DNA from: Flavobacteriaceae bacterium UBA7684
GTDB taxonomy: Bacteria > Bacteroidota > Bacteroidia > Flavobacteriales > Flavobacteriaceae
DNA length: 14,893 bases
Assembly (NCBI GenBank): GCA_002482885.1
Contig: DLGW01000013.1
Span: forward strand, 1-14,893
Reading direction: 5' to 3'
The notes beneath the pieces are model-generated. The model searched no databases, was not told the origin of the DNA, and saw only the letters and a program-made list of their open reading frames with translations. Below, piece by piece: positions 1-5,761 of the stretch; positions within the stretch are counted from its first letter, which is position 1, and every line of letters begins with the position of its first letter. The translations under genes and the position numbers were made by a program.

Positions 1-58
1 TGCCACAACCCACACCACAATAAGAACAAGTTGATTTGATTTCTTTTGACTGCATCAT
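1..58 (-). CDS. Molybdopterin oxidoreductase (nitrate reductase / formate dehydrogenase type), N-terminal fragment
   Basis: The minus strand opens with two adjacent ATG codons (58 and 55) and reads MMQSKEIKSTCSYCGVGCG before leaving the window, so only 19 residues are visible. The CSYCGVGC stretch is the CxxCxxxC start of the [4Fe-4S] site that begins bacterial molybdopterin oxidoreductases such as assimilatory nitrate reductase (NasA) and formate dehydrogenases. In flavobacteria this wording is most familiar to me from the nitrate reductase catalytic subunit, which reduces nitrate to nitrite in the cytoplasm, but the fragment cannot separate the two enzymes. No twin-arginine signal precedes the cysteines, which fits a cytoplasmic protein. 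Either ATG could be the start. The gene points the same way as the ruvX operon but lies 252 bp beyond it and probably has its own promoter. Confidence 0.72.
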   Translation of the reverse strand, partial: MMQSKEIKSTCSYCGVGCG

Positions 59-223
59 AATACTTAAATCTAAAAGTTAAATTTAATCATGAAATGAATA
101 AGCAACTCAATATTGGATATGGTTTTATGAATAATTAATAAATCAGCCATCTGATTTAAGAATTTGCTATGGTTTGGTAGTTACCATAAAAATATCACCA
201 ACATCTTAATTTTATTCATTTAC

Positions 224-278
224 ACTTAGCAAAACTAAGTATAAATACTTAAAAACGAAAAGAAAAAATTAAGTATTT
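224..278. promoter_or_regulatory. Nested AAGTAT palindromes upstream of the molybdopterin oxidoreductase gene
   Basis: Three overlapping inverted repeats are visible: ACTTAG/CTAAGT (224-229 and 235-240), TAAGTAT-AA-ATACTTA (236-251), and AAATACTTAA/TTAAGTATTT (243-252 and 269-278, 16-nt loop). TAAGTAT or its complement occurs three times (236-242, 245-251, 270-276). On the minus strand TAGTTTTG (237-230) fits the TAnnTTTG -7 element, but I see no good -33 partner. The array could be an operator for the gene starting at 58, a set of alternative RNA hairpins in its leader, or the 3' end of the ruvX operon. The palindromes are seen directly; any role is inference. Confidence 0.4.
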
Positions 279-310
279 TTACGAATGCATAATTTTTCAA
301 TAAAAATCAA

Positions 311-727
311 TTATTTAAATGGAGAAGTTAAATAATCCTGAAGCATTATAGTTGCGCTGATTTCGTCAATTAACGCTTTATTTTGACGTTGCTTTTTGCT
401 TAATCCACCATCAATCATGGTTTGAAAAGCCATTTTAGAAGTAAATCGTTCATCCACCCTTTTAACAGGCATGTCTGGAAAAGCTTTTTTAAATTTAACC
501 ACAAAAGCCTCTATAACAGGCGTGCTTTGCGAAGGTTGATTATTCATTTGTTTAGGTTCGCCAATCAACACCAGTTCAACTTTTTCTTTGGCAAAATAAT
601 CCTTTAAAAAATCAATAGCAGTAGCCGATGGCACGGTGGTTAAACCCGAAGCGATAATTTGCAACTCGTCTGTAACGGCAATTCCCGTACGTTTTAATCC
701 ACAATCCAAACAAAGTATTCTAGGCAT
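311..727 (-). CDS. ruvX: Putative pre-16S rRNA nuclease / Holliday junction resolvase-like YqgF (RuvX)
   Basis: This is a 138-residue protein of the RNase H-fold YqgF family, the usual length. The N-terminus carries the DxGxKRxGIAVTD signature, with the first acidic residue at D8. Next come a VLIGEPKQMN strand-loop (residues 53-62), VDERFTS (91-97) and the C-terminal acidic D121 in LIDEISATIMLQDYL. These acidic residues form the metal site in the family. The E. coli homologue trims the 5' end of 16S rRNA; Holliday junction cleavage is the older proposal. It is the last gene of the miaA operon, 31 bp after the SUI1-like gene, and that company favours the rRNA role. The residue after D8 is Cys, where most relatives I recall have Tyr; this is probably harmless. 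Confidence 0.93.
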   Translation of the reverse strand: MPRILCLDCGLKRTGIAVTDELQIIASGLTTVPSATAIDFLKDYFAKEKVELVLIGEPKQMNNQPSQSTPVIEAFVVKFKKAFPDMPVKRVDERFTSKMAFQTMIDGGLSKKQRQNKALIDEISATIMLQDYLTSPFK

Positions 728-758
728 ATTTATTAGTAGTTAAATTATTATTTAAATG

Positions 759-1109
759 TTACCCCCCAACCCTTTTCACTTTATACCCTTCTTTCTGTAA
801 AATCTCCATGATTTTATCACGGAAATTTCCTTGAATAATAATTTCACCATCTTTGGCTGAACCACCTACCCCACATTTGGTTTTAAGCATTTTGCCCAAT
901 TCTTTTAAATCATCATCGGTGCCCACAAAACCTTTAATAACAGTAGCCACTTTGCCTGCTCTATTTTTTTTATCCAAATGAGCTTCCAATTGTTGTTTAT
1001 TAGGAGCTAGCGTTTCTGTCGATTCTTGCTGATTATCTAATTCAAAATCTTTGTTGGTCGAAAATACAAATCCACCTAAACTCGATAAATCGTTTATTTT
1101 TTTTGCCAT
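759..1109 (-). CDS. Translation initiation factor SUI1/eIF1-like (YciH family)
   Basis: The 116-residue protein has a low-complexity, charged N-terminal half (residues 1-50) followed by a SUI1 domain. Recognisable pieces are KVATVIKGFVG (53-63), LGKMLKTKCGVGGSAKDG (71-88) and the closing IIIQGNFRDKIMEIL with GYKVKRVGG. This is the eIF1/YciH fold. In E. coli YciH binds the 30S subunit and affects start-site discrimination; its role in Bacteroidetes is not settled. It lies 8 bp after the endonuclease gene and 31 bp before ruvX, within the apparent miaA operon, so it is probably co-transcribed with other translation-related genes. The ATG at 1109 is followed by MAKKINDLSSLGGFVFST, a start I recall as typical of flavobacterial members. 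Confidence 0.92.
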   Translation of the reverse strand: MAKKINDLSSLGGFVFSTNKDFELDNQQESTETLAPNKQQLEAHLDKKNRAGKVATVIKGFVGTDDDLKELGKMLKTKCGVGGSAKDGEIIIQGNFRDKIMEILQKEGYKVKRVGG

Positions 1110-1117
1110 GGTAACAT

Positions 1118-1936
1118 TTATTTACTAAAACTCCAATCTTTATAATTGCTTTGGGCTTCTAATTTATTTTCAATATCGTCAGGTAAAGCGGGGAAAAAAT
1201 CTATACCGGTGCGTTTTTCAATTTCGTCCACCGATACTACAAATTGATACAAAGGTGCGTCAGATTTTTCGTGTGGCATTAAAAAACCAATCATTTTAAA
1301 TTCTCCACGGGAATCATCCAATAATATTTTATAAAAATACTTGGGCACACTTACATTTTCAAAACCAATGGTCGGTAAATTAGGTTCTAATACTCCGCCA
1401 GTTACTACATAAACTCCGTTGTATTTTTCTGCCCAATAACGGGTTTTTTCTTCTAGTTTTTTCCAGACACCATTGTTAAACACGTGTAATTGTGGGGATA
1501 TATTAGAAGTAAAAAAAGTTTCATCAAAAGCCTTTTTAGAAAATTCCCTGTCACCCGCAGGGCATAAATGCCCTTTATCATAACCCGACTTTTTATAGTT
1601 TTTCCAAGACGCCGATTTGGTTTTCACTTTTGAATCCGGAATAAAATAAGGCCTTTTAAAATTGTTATTGATTAAATGTTCCTTTTTTAACTCATACGCC
1701 ACCCACTCGGCTTGTTCGTGATTTTCGTAATAAGACAAAGTATAAAATTCATGTTGTATAATTTGATTGGTAGTTGACGTAGGCAAAAAATCAAATGCTT
1801 GTGGCGCTGTTTTTTCAGCCACAACAACTTCAGCAGTTTTTGGCGTTTCAACCGTTTCCGAAGACTTCCAAAAAAACAACACAACCCCCAACAAAATGGG
1901 AATCACATAAATGGTCTTTAAAAATCTATTTTTCAT
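1118..1936 (-). CDS. DNA/RNA non-specific endonuclease (NucA family), membrane-anchored or secreted
   Basis: This 272-residue protein belongs to the beta-beta-alpha-metal DNA/RNA non-specific endonucleases. Residues 7-23 are a hydrophobic helix after a short basic start (MKNRFLK), so it is exported or anchored with the enzyme domain outside the cytoplasm. A spacer of about 35 residues rich in T, E, K and V follows. The catalytic motif reads DKGHLCPAGDR (120-130), with H123 as the expected general base; the usual DRGH is DKGH here. NISPQ (145-149) and the nearby N154/N155 supply the metal-binding asparagine region. Family members degrade nucleic acids for nutrient scavenging or cut DNA in biofilms. 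The start codon lies inside the end of miaA, with an 11-nt overlap (ATGAAAAATAG), suggesting translational coupling. The pairing with tRNA-modification genes has no obvious functional reason. Confidence 0.92.
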   Translation of the reverse strand: MKNRFLKTIYVIPILLGVVLFFWKSSETVETPKTAEVVVAEKTAPQAFDFLPTSTTNQIIQHEFYTLSYYENHEQAEWVAYELKKEHLINNNFKRPYFIPDSKVKTKSASWKNYKKSGYDKGHLCPAGDREFSKKAFDETFFTSNISPQLHVFNNGVWKKLEEKTRYWAEKYNGVYVVTGGVLEPNLPTIGFENVSVPKYFYKILLDDSRGEFKMIGFLMPHEKSDAPLYQFVVSVDEIEKRTGIDFFPALPDDIENKLEAQSNYKDWSFSK

Positions 1937-2855
1937 GGATTTTTATTTGAGATAAAATATTCGACAAAGGCGTTTTAAAATCAAACCATTGAATATTTGC
2001 ATTGCGTTTAAACCAAGTCATTTGTCGTTTCGCAAATCGGCGGGTATTCATTTTAATGTCTTCAACCGCTTGTTCTAAAGAAATATTTCCTGCTAAATAA
2101 TCAAACAACTCTTTATAACCTACTGTCTGCAAAGCATTCAAATGTTTGTATACTTCTACAGACTTAACCTCAGCCAATAATCCTTGTTGCATCATCAAAT
2201 CTACACGCAAATTAATTCGAGCGTTCAAAATCGTTCTTTCAGCTTCCAAACCAATTAAAATCACGTTAAAATCACGTTGTTTTTTGGGCTGATTCAAAAA
2301 AGAAGAATACGGCTTTTCAGTACCCAAACACACTTCAACAAAACGCATCAAACGTTGCGGATTTTGAAGCGTTTGCGGATTATTTTCTAAAATATATTGA
2401 TAATAAACAGGGTCTAATTCCTTCAACTGGTTTTGTAAATACTCCAACCCCTGAAAATTATATTGTTGCACCACCAACTCCCTAATTTTAGGGTCAATAT
2501 CCGGAAAATCATCAAAGCCCTTAATCACCGCATCCACATATAAACCCGAACCACCCACCATAATTTGAACAGGGTTTTTAGCAAAAAGTTCTGTTAGTTT
2601 TTCCAACACCTCACGCTCAAAATCACCCACACTATAATTTTGTTGAATACTGATGTTTTGAATAAAATGATGCGGAGCAGCCTGCAATTCACCAACCGAC
2701 GGCACAGCAGTACCAATGCACATTTCTTGATAAAACTGACGGCTGTCGCACGATATAATTTCACAACCAAAATGTTGCGCCAACTGTATCGCCAAAGCCG
2801 TTTTACCAATGGCAGTAGGCCCAACCACAACGATTAAAGTATTTTTATTTTGCAA
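1926..2855 (-). CDS. miaA: tRNA dimethylallyltransferase MiaA
   Basis: MiaA transfers a dimethylallyl group from DMAPP to N6 of A37 in tRNAs that read codons starting with U. The P-loop GPTAIGKT lies at residues 12-19 of the start chosen here, followed by the DSRQFY substrate motif, GTAVPS, PHHFI, VGGSGLYVDAVIKG and a C-terminal QTVGYKEL plus RRFAKRQMTWFKRN, all family hallmarks. No ATG exists before the P-loop. In-frame TTG codons occur at 2894, 2885, 2867 and 2855. The one at 2894 overlaps the -7 promoter element and is unlikely to be transcribed. The one at 2855 gives MQNKNTLIVVVGPT, 309 residues and closest to the family N-terminus; 2867 is also possible. It is the first gene of a four-gene operon and overlaps the endonuclease gene by 11 nt. 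Confidence 0.94.
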   Translation of the reverse strand: MQNKNTLIVVVGPTAIGKTALAIQLAQHFGCEIISCDSRQFYQEMCIGTAVPSVGELQAAPHHFIQNISIQQNYSVGDFEREVLEKLTELFAKNPVQIMVGGSGLYVDAVIKGFDDFPDIDPKIRELVVQQYNFQGLEYLQNQLKELDPVYYQYILENNPQTLQNPQRLMRFVEVCLGTEKPYSSFLNQPKKQRDFNVILIGLEAERTILNARINLRVDLMMQQGLLAEVKSVEVYKHLNALQTVGYKELFDYLAGNISLEQAVEDIKMNTRRFAKRQMTWFKRNANIQWFDFKTPLSNILSQIKIHEK

Positions 2856-2891
2856 AGTAGTTTTCAAAAAATTTAGCTTCTTCAATGGTCG

Positions 2892-2920
2892 CAAAGATAC
2901 TATTTTATGCCACGCTCAAA
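2892..2920 (-). promoter_or_regulatory. Bacteroidetes-type promoter of the miaA operon
   Basis: Read on the minus strand, TTTG (2920-2917), a 17-bp spacer and TATCTTTG (2899-2892) match the TTTG / TAnnTTTG consensus used by the primary sigma factor of Bacteroidetes. Transcription should begin roughly 4-7 bases after the last G, near 2885-2888. That leaves either a short leader before the TTG at 2867 or 2855, or a leaderless start at the TTG at 2885. Confidence 0.75.
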
Positions 2921-2933
2921 TACCTATAATTAG

Positions 2934-3052
2934 TTGGGCGTTTCCCTCGCCTATTGGCGAGGGGCAGGCCGTCGCCAGTCGTTTTTTTTACTCCATTCCA
3001 CTGCGTTCCATTTCATAAAAAAGAACTCCAACAATGGCTCTGTCCTTAACGC
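2934..3052 (-). repeat. Dispersed intergenic repeat, copy A
   Basis: The two ends of this 119-bp segment match a second copy at 14618-14715: TTGGGCGTTTCCCT (2934-2947) and CTGTCCTTAACGC (3040-3052), with a diverged centre. Inside is a perfect GC-rich hairpin, CCCTCGCC-TATT-GGCGAGGG (2944-2963). From memory, elements with an AGGGAT/AAGGACAG head, a variable hairpin and an AGCCCGAC / GGGAACGCCC tail are very common between genes in Flavobacterium genomes; in that orientation this copy reads on the minus strand. It fills the space between the divergent miaA and 3361 genes. Its function is unknown, either a mobile repeat or a structured RNA. Confidence 0.6.
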
Positions 3053-3068
3053 GAAATACTTTTTCACT

Positions 3069-3095
3069 ATTCTTTTGTCATTGCAACAAAAGAAT
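3069..3095. repeat. Perfect 10-bp hairpin
   Basis: ATTCTTTTGT (3069-3078) and ACAAAAGAAT (3086-3095) are exact complements around the 7-nt loop CATTGCA. It lies between dispersed repeat copy A and the long inverted repeat at 3107-3241. There is no T-tract in terminator position on either strand, so it is more likely part of the repeat cluster than a terminator. Confidence 0.5.
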
Positions 3096-3106
3096 CAAAA
3101 ATGCTA

Positions 3107-3241
3107 GCCTGCATTTTAAAAACTATAATTTCTAAAAAGCTTTTTGCCCATGCGCAACCACTACCGCTCCGCTAACGGGTTTCGCGCATCACCCCACGCT
3201 CAAAAACCTTTTTGAAATTCCAACGTTTTTAAAATGAAAGG
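3107..3241. repeat. Long imperfect inverted repeat (about 130 bp)
   Basis: CATTTTAAAAAC (3112-3123) is exactly complementary to GTTTTTAAAATG (3225-3236). Moving inward, AATTTC-TAAAAAG-CTTTTTG on the left pairs with GAAATT and CAAAAACCTTTTTG on the right with small bulges, and ATGCGC pairs with GCGCAT nearer the apex. Outward, AGCCT/AGGCG extends the arms. The whole could fold into one long stem with a GC-rich tip (about 3155-3185). A smaller hairpin, AAAATGC-TAGCCT-GCATTTT (3098-3117), overlaps its left end. It may be a small palindromic mobile element or an RNA structure. It lies 120 bp upstream of the gene at 3361. Confidence 0.6.
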
Positions 3242-3360
3242 CGGGTAATGTCAATACGTTACTATAAAAACTTCAATGCAAATTTTAATTAAAAACATTT
3301 TTTTTAGAACTTCGTAGAATACCAATGCATTTATATTCCTAAAGTAAACTAAAACAAATT

Positions 3361-5331
3361 ATGCATCAACACGATTTAAACAGAGTTGAATTTTACTCAA
3401 AGGAAGACATGGCGGGTCCACATCACCTGTCAAAAGGAGAACGTATCTTAAGAAGTGAGACAAAATCCTTGTATACAGACATTAATGACGTTTTAGAACT
3501 TTACAACTTAAAAAAATACTTTGACAACGAATTATATTTAAAAAGTTGGACGCAAGATGATATTAACAACTTCAAACAAAAAGCATCAGAATATGGAAAA
3601 ATAATTGGTCAGTTTTTTTCAACCATAACTGACACCAATGTGGTTGCACTACATGAACAATTGCTATACGGTTATATATATTCATTTTGGGAAATAGTAA
3701 GCAATCACAACGTATTTAAACGAATATCAAAGTCAACTTTTAGCACAATACTTGAGAGCGAACCTAACTTGATTCACGATATTCTAACTCATAAAGGAAT
3801 AGTTGATTACTATAATATTGAATTAAAGAATTTCCTACTAACCTATTGTCAATCTGCTGAAATTTTACTCGACTTTTATGAAATAGAGAATGAGCCTCAT
3901 ATAAATCCAAAGTTTATTCCTAAAAGTTTGACAATCGCCGACAAAGAAAACATTATTTCAAATTATTTAGACTCAACAAATACAAATTTGAATTACATAG
4001 GTCTAATTGAAAATGTAAGGAATAGAAATGACTTCAAAATTTCTGACAAAACAAGACTAAAAGCGAAGCGACTTCATAAAAGCGAAACGAAAAAGTTTTT
4101 TGCTGATAAAGGAGGGATGACTTATGGTGTATCAATCAGCTTTCCAGAAAATGCAACAAAAATAAAAGAAGGTCATATTGATGATAAACTTGTAGCACAC
4201 TATAGTTACAGTCTAGATTTTATTAAAGAAAACAGTAAACCATATTTACTATTTCAAAATTTTAAATATCTATTTGAATTTATTGATGTTCAAAACAGAA
4301 TAAATCTTGTAAGCAAGAAAAGCCAAGTGGGTTTATTTGAAAGAATTATGGGGGTTCACTCTCAAAACGAATATAGAACTGGTACTAGTTTTTCATTATC
4401 CGAAATGACCTCACAGGGGCAGATTTTTAGGTATAATAAAATTCTTACCGAATTAAATACATCTATAGAAAATATTTTACATTTTGCTTTTACAACTGCC
4501 TTTCAAGTAAAATATGGTTTTGCAGATAATGCCCGTTTTTTAATTCCATCGGTAACAAATTCATACTTTGAAAAAGTAAGATTACTTGCCCCTGAATTTG
4601 AATCAATCCTAAAACAATTCAAGCTTTTCATTGAAGAAGGGAATATAGATTTTGAGCTTTTGCAGATATCTTCATCACCAACATCAATCAAAGACATCCC
4701 GAGCCTGAATTCAAATAAATACATCTACTTCAATTCCGAAAACAAAGAAATGGTTCGTTGCTCAAATCTATTTTTTTCCGACCAAGCACTACTTGCCTAT
4801 GTTGAACCATTCAAACAAGAGAAATATCACACATTTTTCAACTTACTTGTAAACGAACAAGTTTCTTTCAACAATTATGAAGAGTACCAAAAACCACAAT
4901 TGAATTATTTAATTGATAGAGGTTTTATAAACGTAGACGATAATGGCTTTATTCAGATAACAAACACAGAAAGGCTATTCGTATTTAAAGATTTATACGA
5001 CAATGAATTTGCTTCTTTTTATCGTTATCCTATAGAATTTCAAAAAGAGGTTTTGCAAATGGCAAATGAGAACATTGTATTTTTTGAAAGTTCGTTGTTT
5101 TCAAAGGTAGAACAATCTTATTTTAACTATTTCCTAAACAAAAGTGAATTTACCAATGGACTAGATTTAAGGAATAGCTACTTACATGGAACACAGGCAA
5201 ACCCAGACGAAATTCAAAAACACGAATATGCTTATTTCACATACTTGAAACTACTTGTTTTAACCATGTTAAAAATAGACGATGATTTACAAATTTCAAA
5301 AACAATAACAGGTGAGCATGGAGATGAATGA
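3361..5331 (+). CDS. Uncharacterised 656-residue protein with C-terminal HEPN-like RNxxxH motif
   Basis: I do not recognise the full-length family. The protein looks largely alpha-helical and has no signal peptide or membrane span, so it is probably cytoplasmic. A basic patch lies at about residues 218-243 (many K/R after ENVRNRNDFK). Residues about 490-547 end in LNYLIDRGFINVDDNGFIQI, resembling a winged-helix hairpin. Near the C-terminus, GLDLRNSYLHGTQ (600-612) contains R604-N605-x3-H609, the RNxxxH signature of HEPN RNases, followed by a long hydrophobic helix as in HEPN folds. HEPN domains occur in toxins, abortive-infection proteins and other anti-phage RNases, so a defence role is a reasonable inference. 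No MNT antitoxin or other partner is adjacent. Ile is often encoded by ATA and Arg by AGA/AGG, unlike purL, and repeats border both sides, suggesting acquisition by transfer. I see no clear consensus promoter. Confidence 0.75.
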   Translation: MHQHDLNRVEFYSKEDMAGPHHLSKGERILRSETKSLYTDINDVLELYNLKKYFDNELYLKSWTQDDINNFKQKASEYGKIIGQFFSTITDTNVVALHEQLLYGYIYSFWEIVSNHNVFKRISKSTFSTILESEPNLIHDILTHKGIVDYYNIELKNFLLTYCQSAEILLDFYEIENEPHINPKFIPKSLTIADKENIISNYLDSTNTNLNYIGLIENVRNRNDFKISDKTRLKAKRLHKSETKKFFADKGGMTYGVSISFPENATKIKEGHIDDKLVAHYSYSLDFIKENSKPYLLFQNFKYLFEFIDVQNRINLVSKKSQVGLFERIMGVHSQNEYRTGTSFSLSEMTSQGQIFRYNKILTELNTSIENILHFAFTTAFQVKYGFADNARFLIPSVTNSYFEKVRLLAPEFESILKQFKLFIEEGNIDFELLQISSSPTSIKDIPSLNSNKYIYFNSENKEMVRCSNLFFSDQALLAYVEPFKQEKYHTFFNLLVNEQVSFNNYEEYQKPQLNYLIDRGFINVDDNGFIQITNTERLFVFKDLYDNEFASFYRYPIEFQKEVLQMANENIVFFESSLFSKVEQSYFNYFLNKSEFTNGLDLRNSYLHGTQANPDEIQKHEYAYFTYLKLLVLTMLKIDDDLQISKTITGEHGDE

Positions 5332-5339
5332 TTTTTCCC

Positions 5340-5450
5340 TACTAGTGCAATCGTCTCGCTCGTATCCCATTTGAATGATTCCCATAATGTGGTCACCAGC
5401 ATGATGCTGGCGCTAGCGAAAAGTTCAAAAACTCGATTAAACAATTCGTG
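5340..5450. repeat. Palindrome-containing intergenic segment, possible repeat or gene remnant
   Basis: This GC-richer stretch follows the HEPN-like gene and differs in composition from it. It holds CCAGCAT-G-ATGCTGG (5396-5410), immediately followed by the perfect palindrome CGCTAGCG (5411-5418). On the minus strand it reads without stops as a peptide containing ELFASASIMLVTTLWESF, but there is no start codon in family context and I recognise no protein. I have the impression of seeing similar sequence between genes in Flavobacterium, which would make it a dispersed repeat, but that is memory and not a search result. Confidence 0.35.
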
Positions 5451-5451
5451 T

Positions 5452-5494
5452 GAGGGATCGCAGCAAGCTACCATTGTAGCGCGGAGAGCCCGAC
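5452..5494 (+). repeat. Dispersed intergenic repeat, short related copy C
   Basis: GAGGGATCGCAGC (5452-5464), the hairpin GCTAC-CATT-GTAGC (5467-5480) and GGAGAGCCCGAC (5483-5494) follow the same head-hairpin-tail plan as the reverse complements of copies A and B, but on the plus strand and with a much shorter centre. Similarity to A and B is partial, so membership is a judgement. It sits directly before the intrinsic terminator at 5506-5541. Confidence 0.45.
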
Positions 5495-5505
5495 AGCTAA
5501 AAACC

Positions 5506-5541
5506 AAAAGCCCTATGAACGGTTCGCGCGTAGGGCTTTTT
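5506..5541 (+). terminator. Strong intrinsic terminator after the HEPN-like gene
   Basis: AAAAGCCCTA (5506-5515) pairs perfectly with TAGGGCTTTT (5531-5540) around a 15-nt loop, and the T-run continues as TTTTTGTTTTTT. The A-run on the left would also make it work on the minus strand. It separates the 3361 gene from the purL promoter. Confidence 0.85.
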
Positions 5542-5569
5542 GTTTTTTGGTGGCACACCATAATAACTC

Positions 5570-5690
5570 AAAAGTTGAAAAGTCGAAAAGCATTAAAGCA
5601 ATGGGCGGTCGGCAATGGGCTTTTTTTAAAATAGATTGTAGTATTTAAAGTTGAAATTTTGTAATTCACCATTCATAATTTATCATTCAC
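5570..5690. repeat. Short tandem and direct repeats upstream of purL
   Basis: AAAAGTTG/AAAAGTCG/AAAAGC (5570-5591) is a degenerate 8-bp tandem. GCAATGGGC occurs twice (5598-5606 and 5612-5620), the second followed by TTTTTTT. Then comes a run of CATTCA-type units (5664-5692), 21 bases of which (5670-5690) recur exactly inside purL at 8482-8502. No gene is visible from 5332 to 5761. Confidence 0.55.
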
Positions 5691-5692
5691 AA

Positions 5693-5727
5693 TTGGGTTA
5701 AACTATATAAAGAAATATTTACATTTG
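5693..5727 (+). promoter_or_regulatory. Likely purL promoter
   Basis: TACATTTG (5720-5727) is an exact TAnnTTTG -7 element. The best -33 candidate is TTG at 5693-5695, whose 24-bp spacing is longer than the usual 17-23. Transcription would begin near 5733, leaving a leader of about 30 nt before the purL ATG. That leader is too short for a purine riboswitch. Confidence 0.55.
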
Positions 5728-5761
5728 CAGGCATACAAAACACCTGATAAATTTTGATGTA

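Noticed and set aside
2809..3018. Plus-strand 69-residue open frame across the miaA start
   Set aside because: It is antisense to miaA and its promoter and extends into the dispersed repeat; no family features.
5232..5561. Minus-strand 109-residue open frame overlapping the end of the HEPN-like gene
   Set aside because: It covers both the terminator and the coding end of the opposite gene. The middle part may be a remnant or repeat, but a functional gene is not supported.
5371..5634. Plus-strand 87-residue open frame after the HEPN-like gene
   Set aside because: It runs straight through the related repeat fragment and the terminator hairpin, and its translation has no recognisable domain.
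5570..5690. Possible CRISPR-like array from the short repeats upstream of purL
   Set aside because: The units are only 7-9 bp, degenerate and without regular spacers, and no cas genes are present.
5733..5761. Purine riboswitch in the purL leader
   Set aside because: The leader from the likely start site is about 30 nt, too short for a purine aptamer, and no conserved core is visible.
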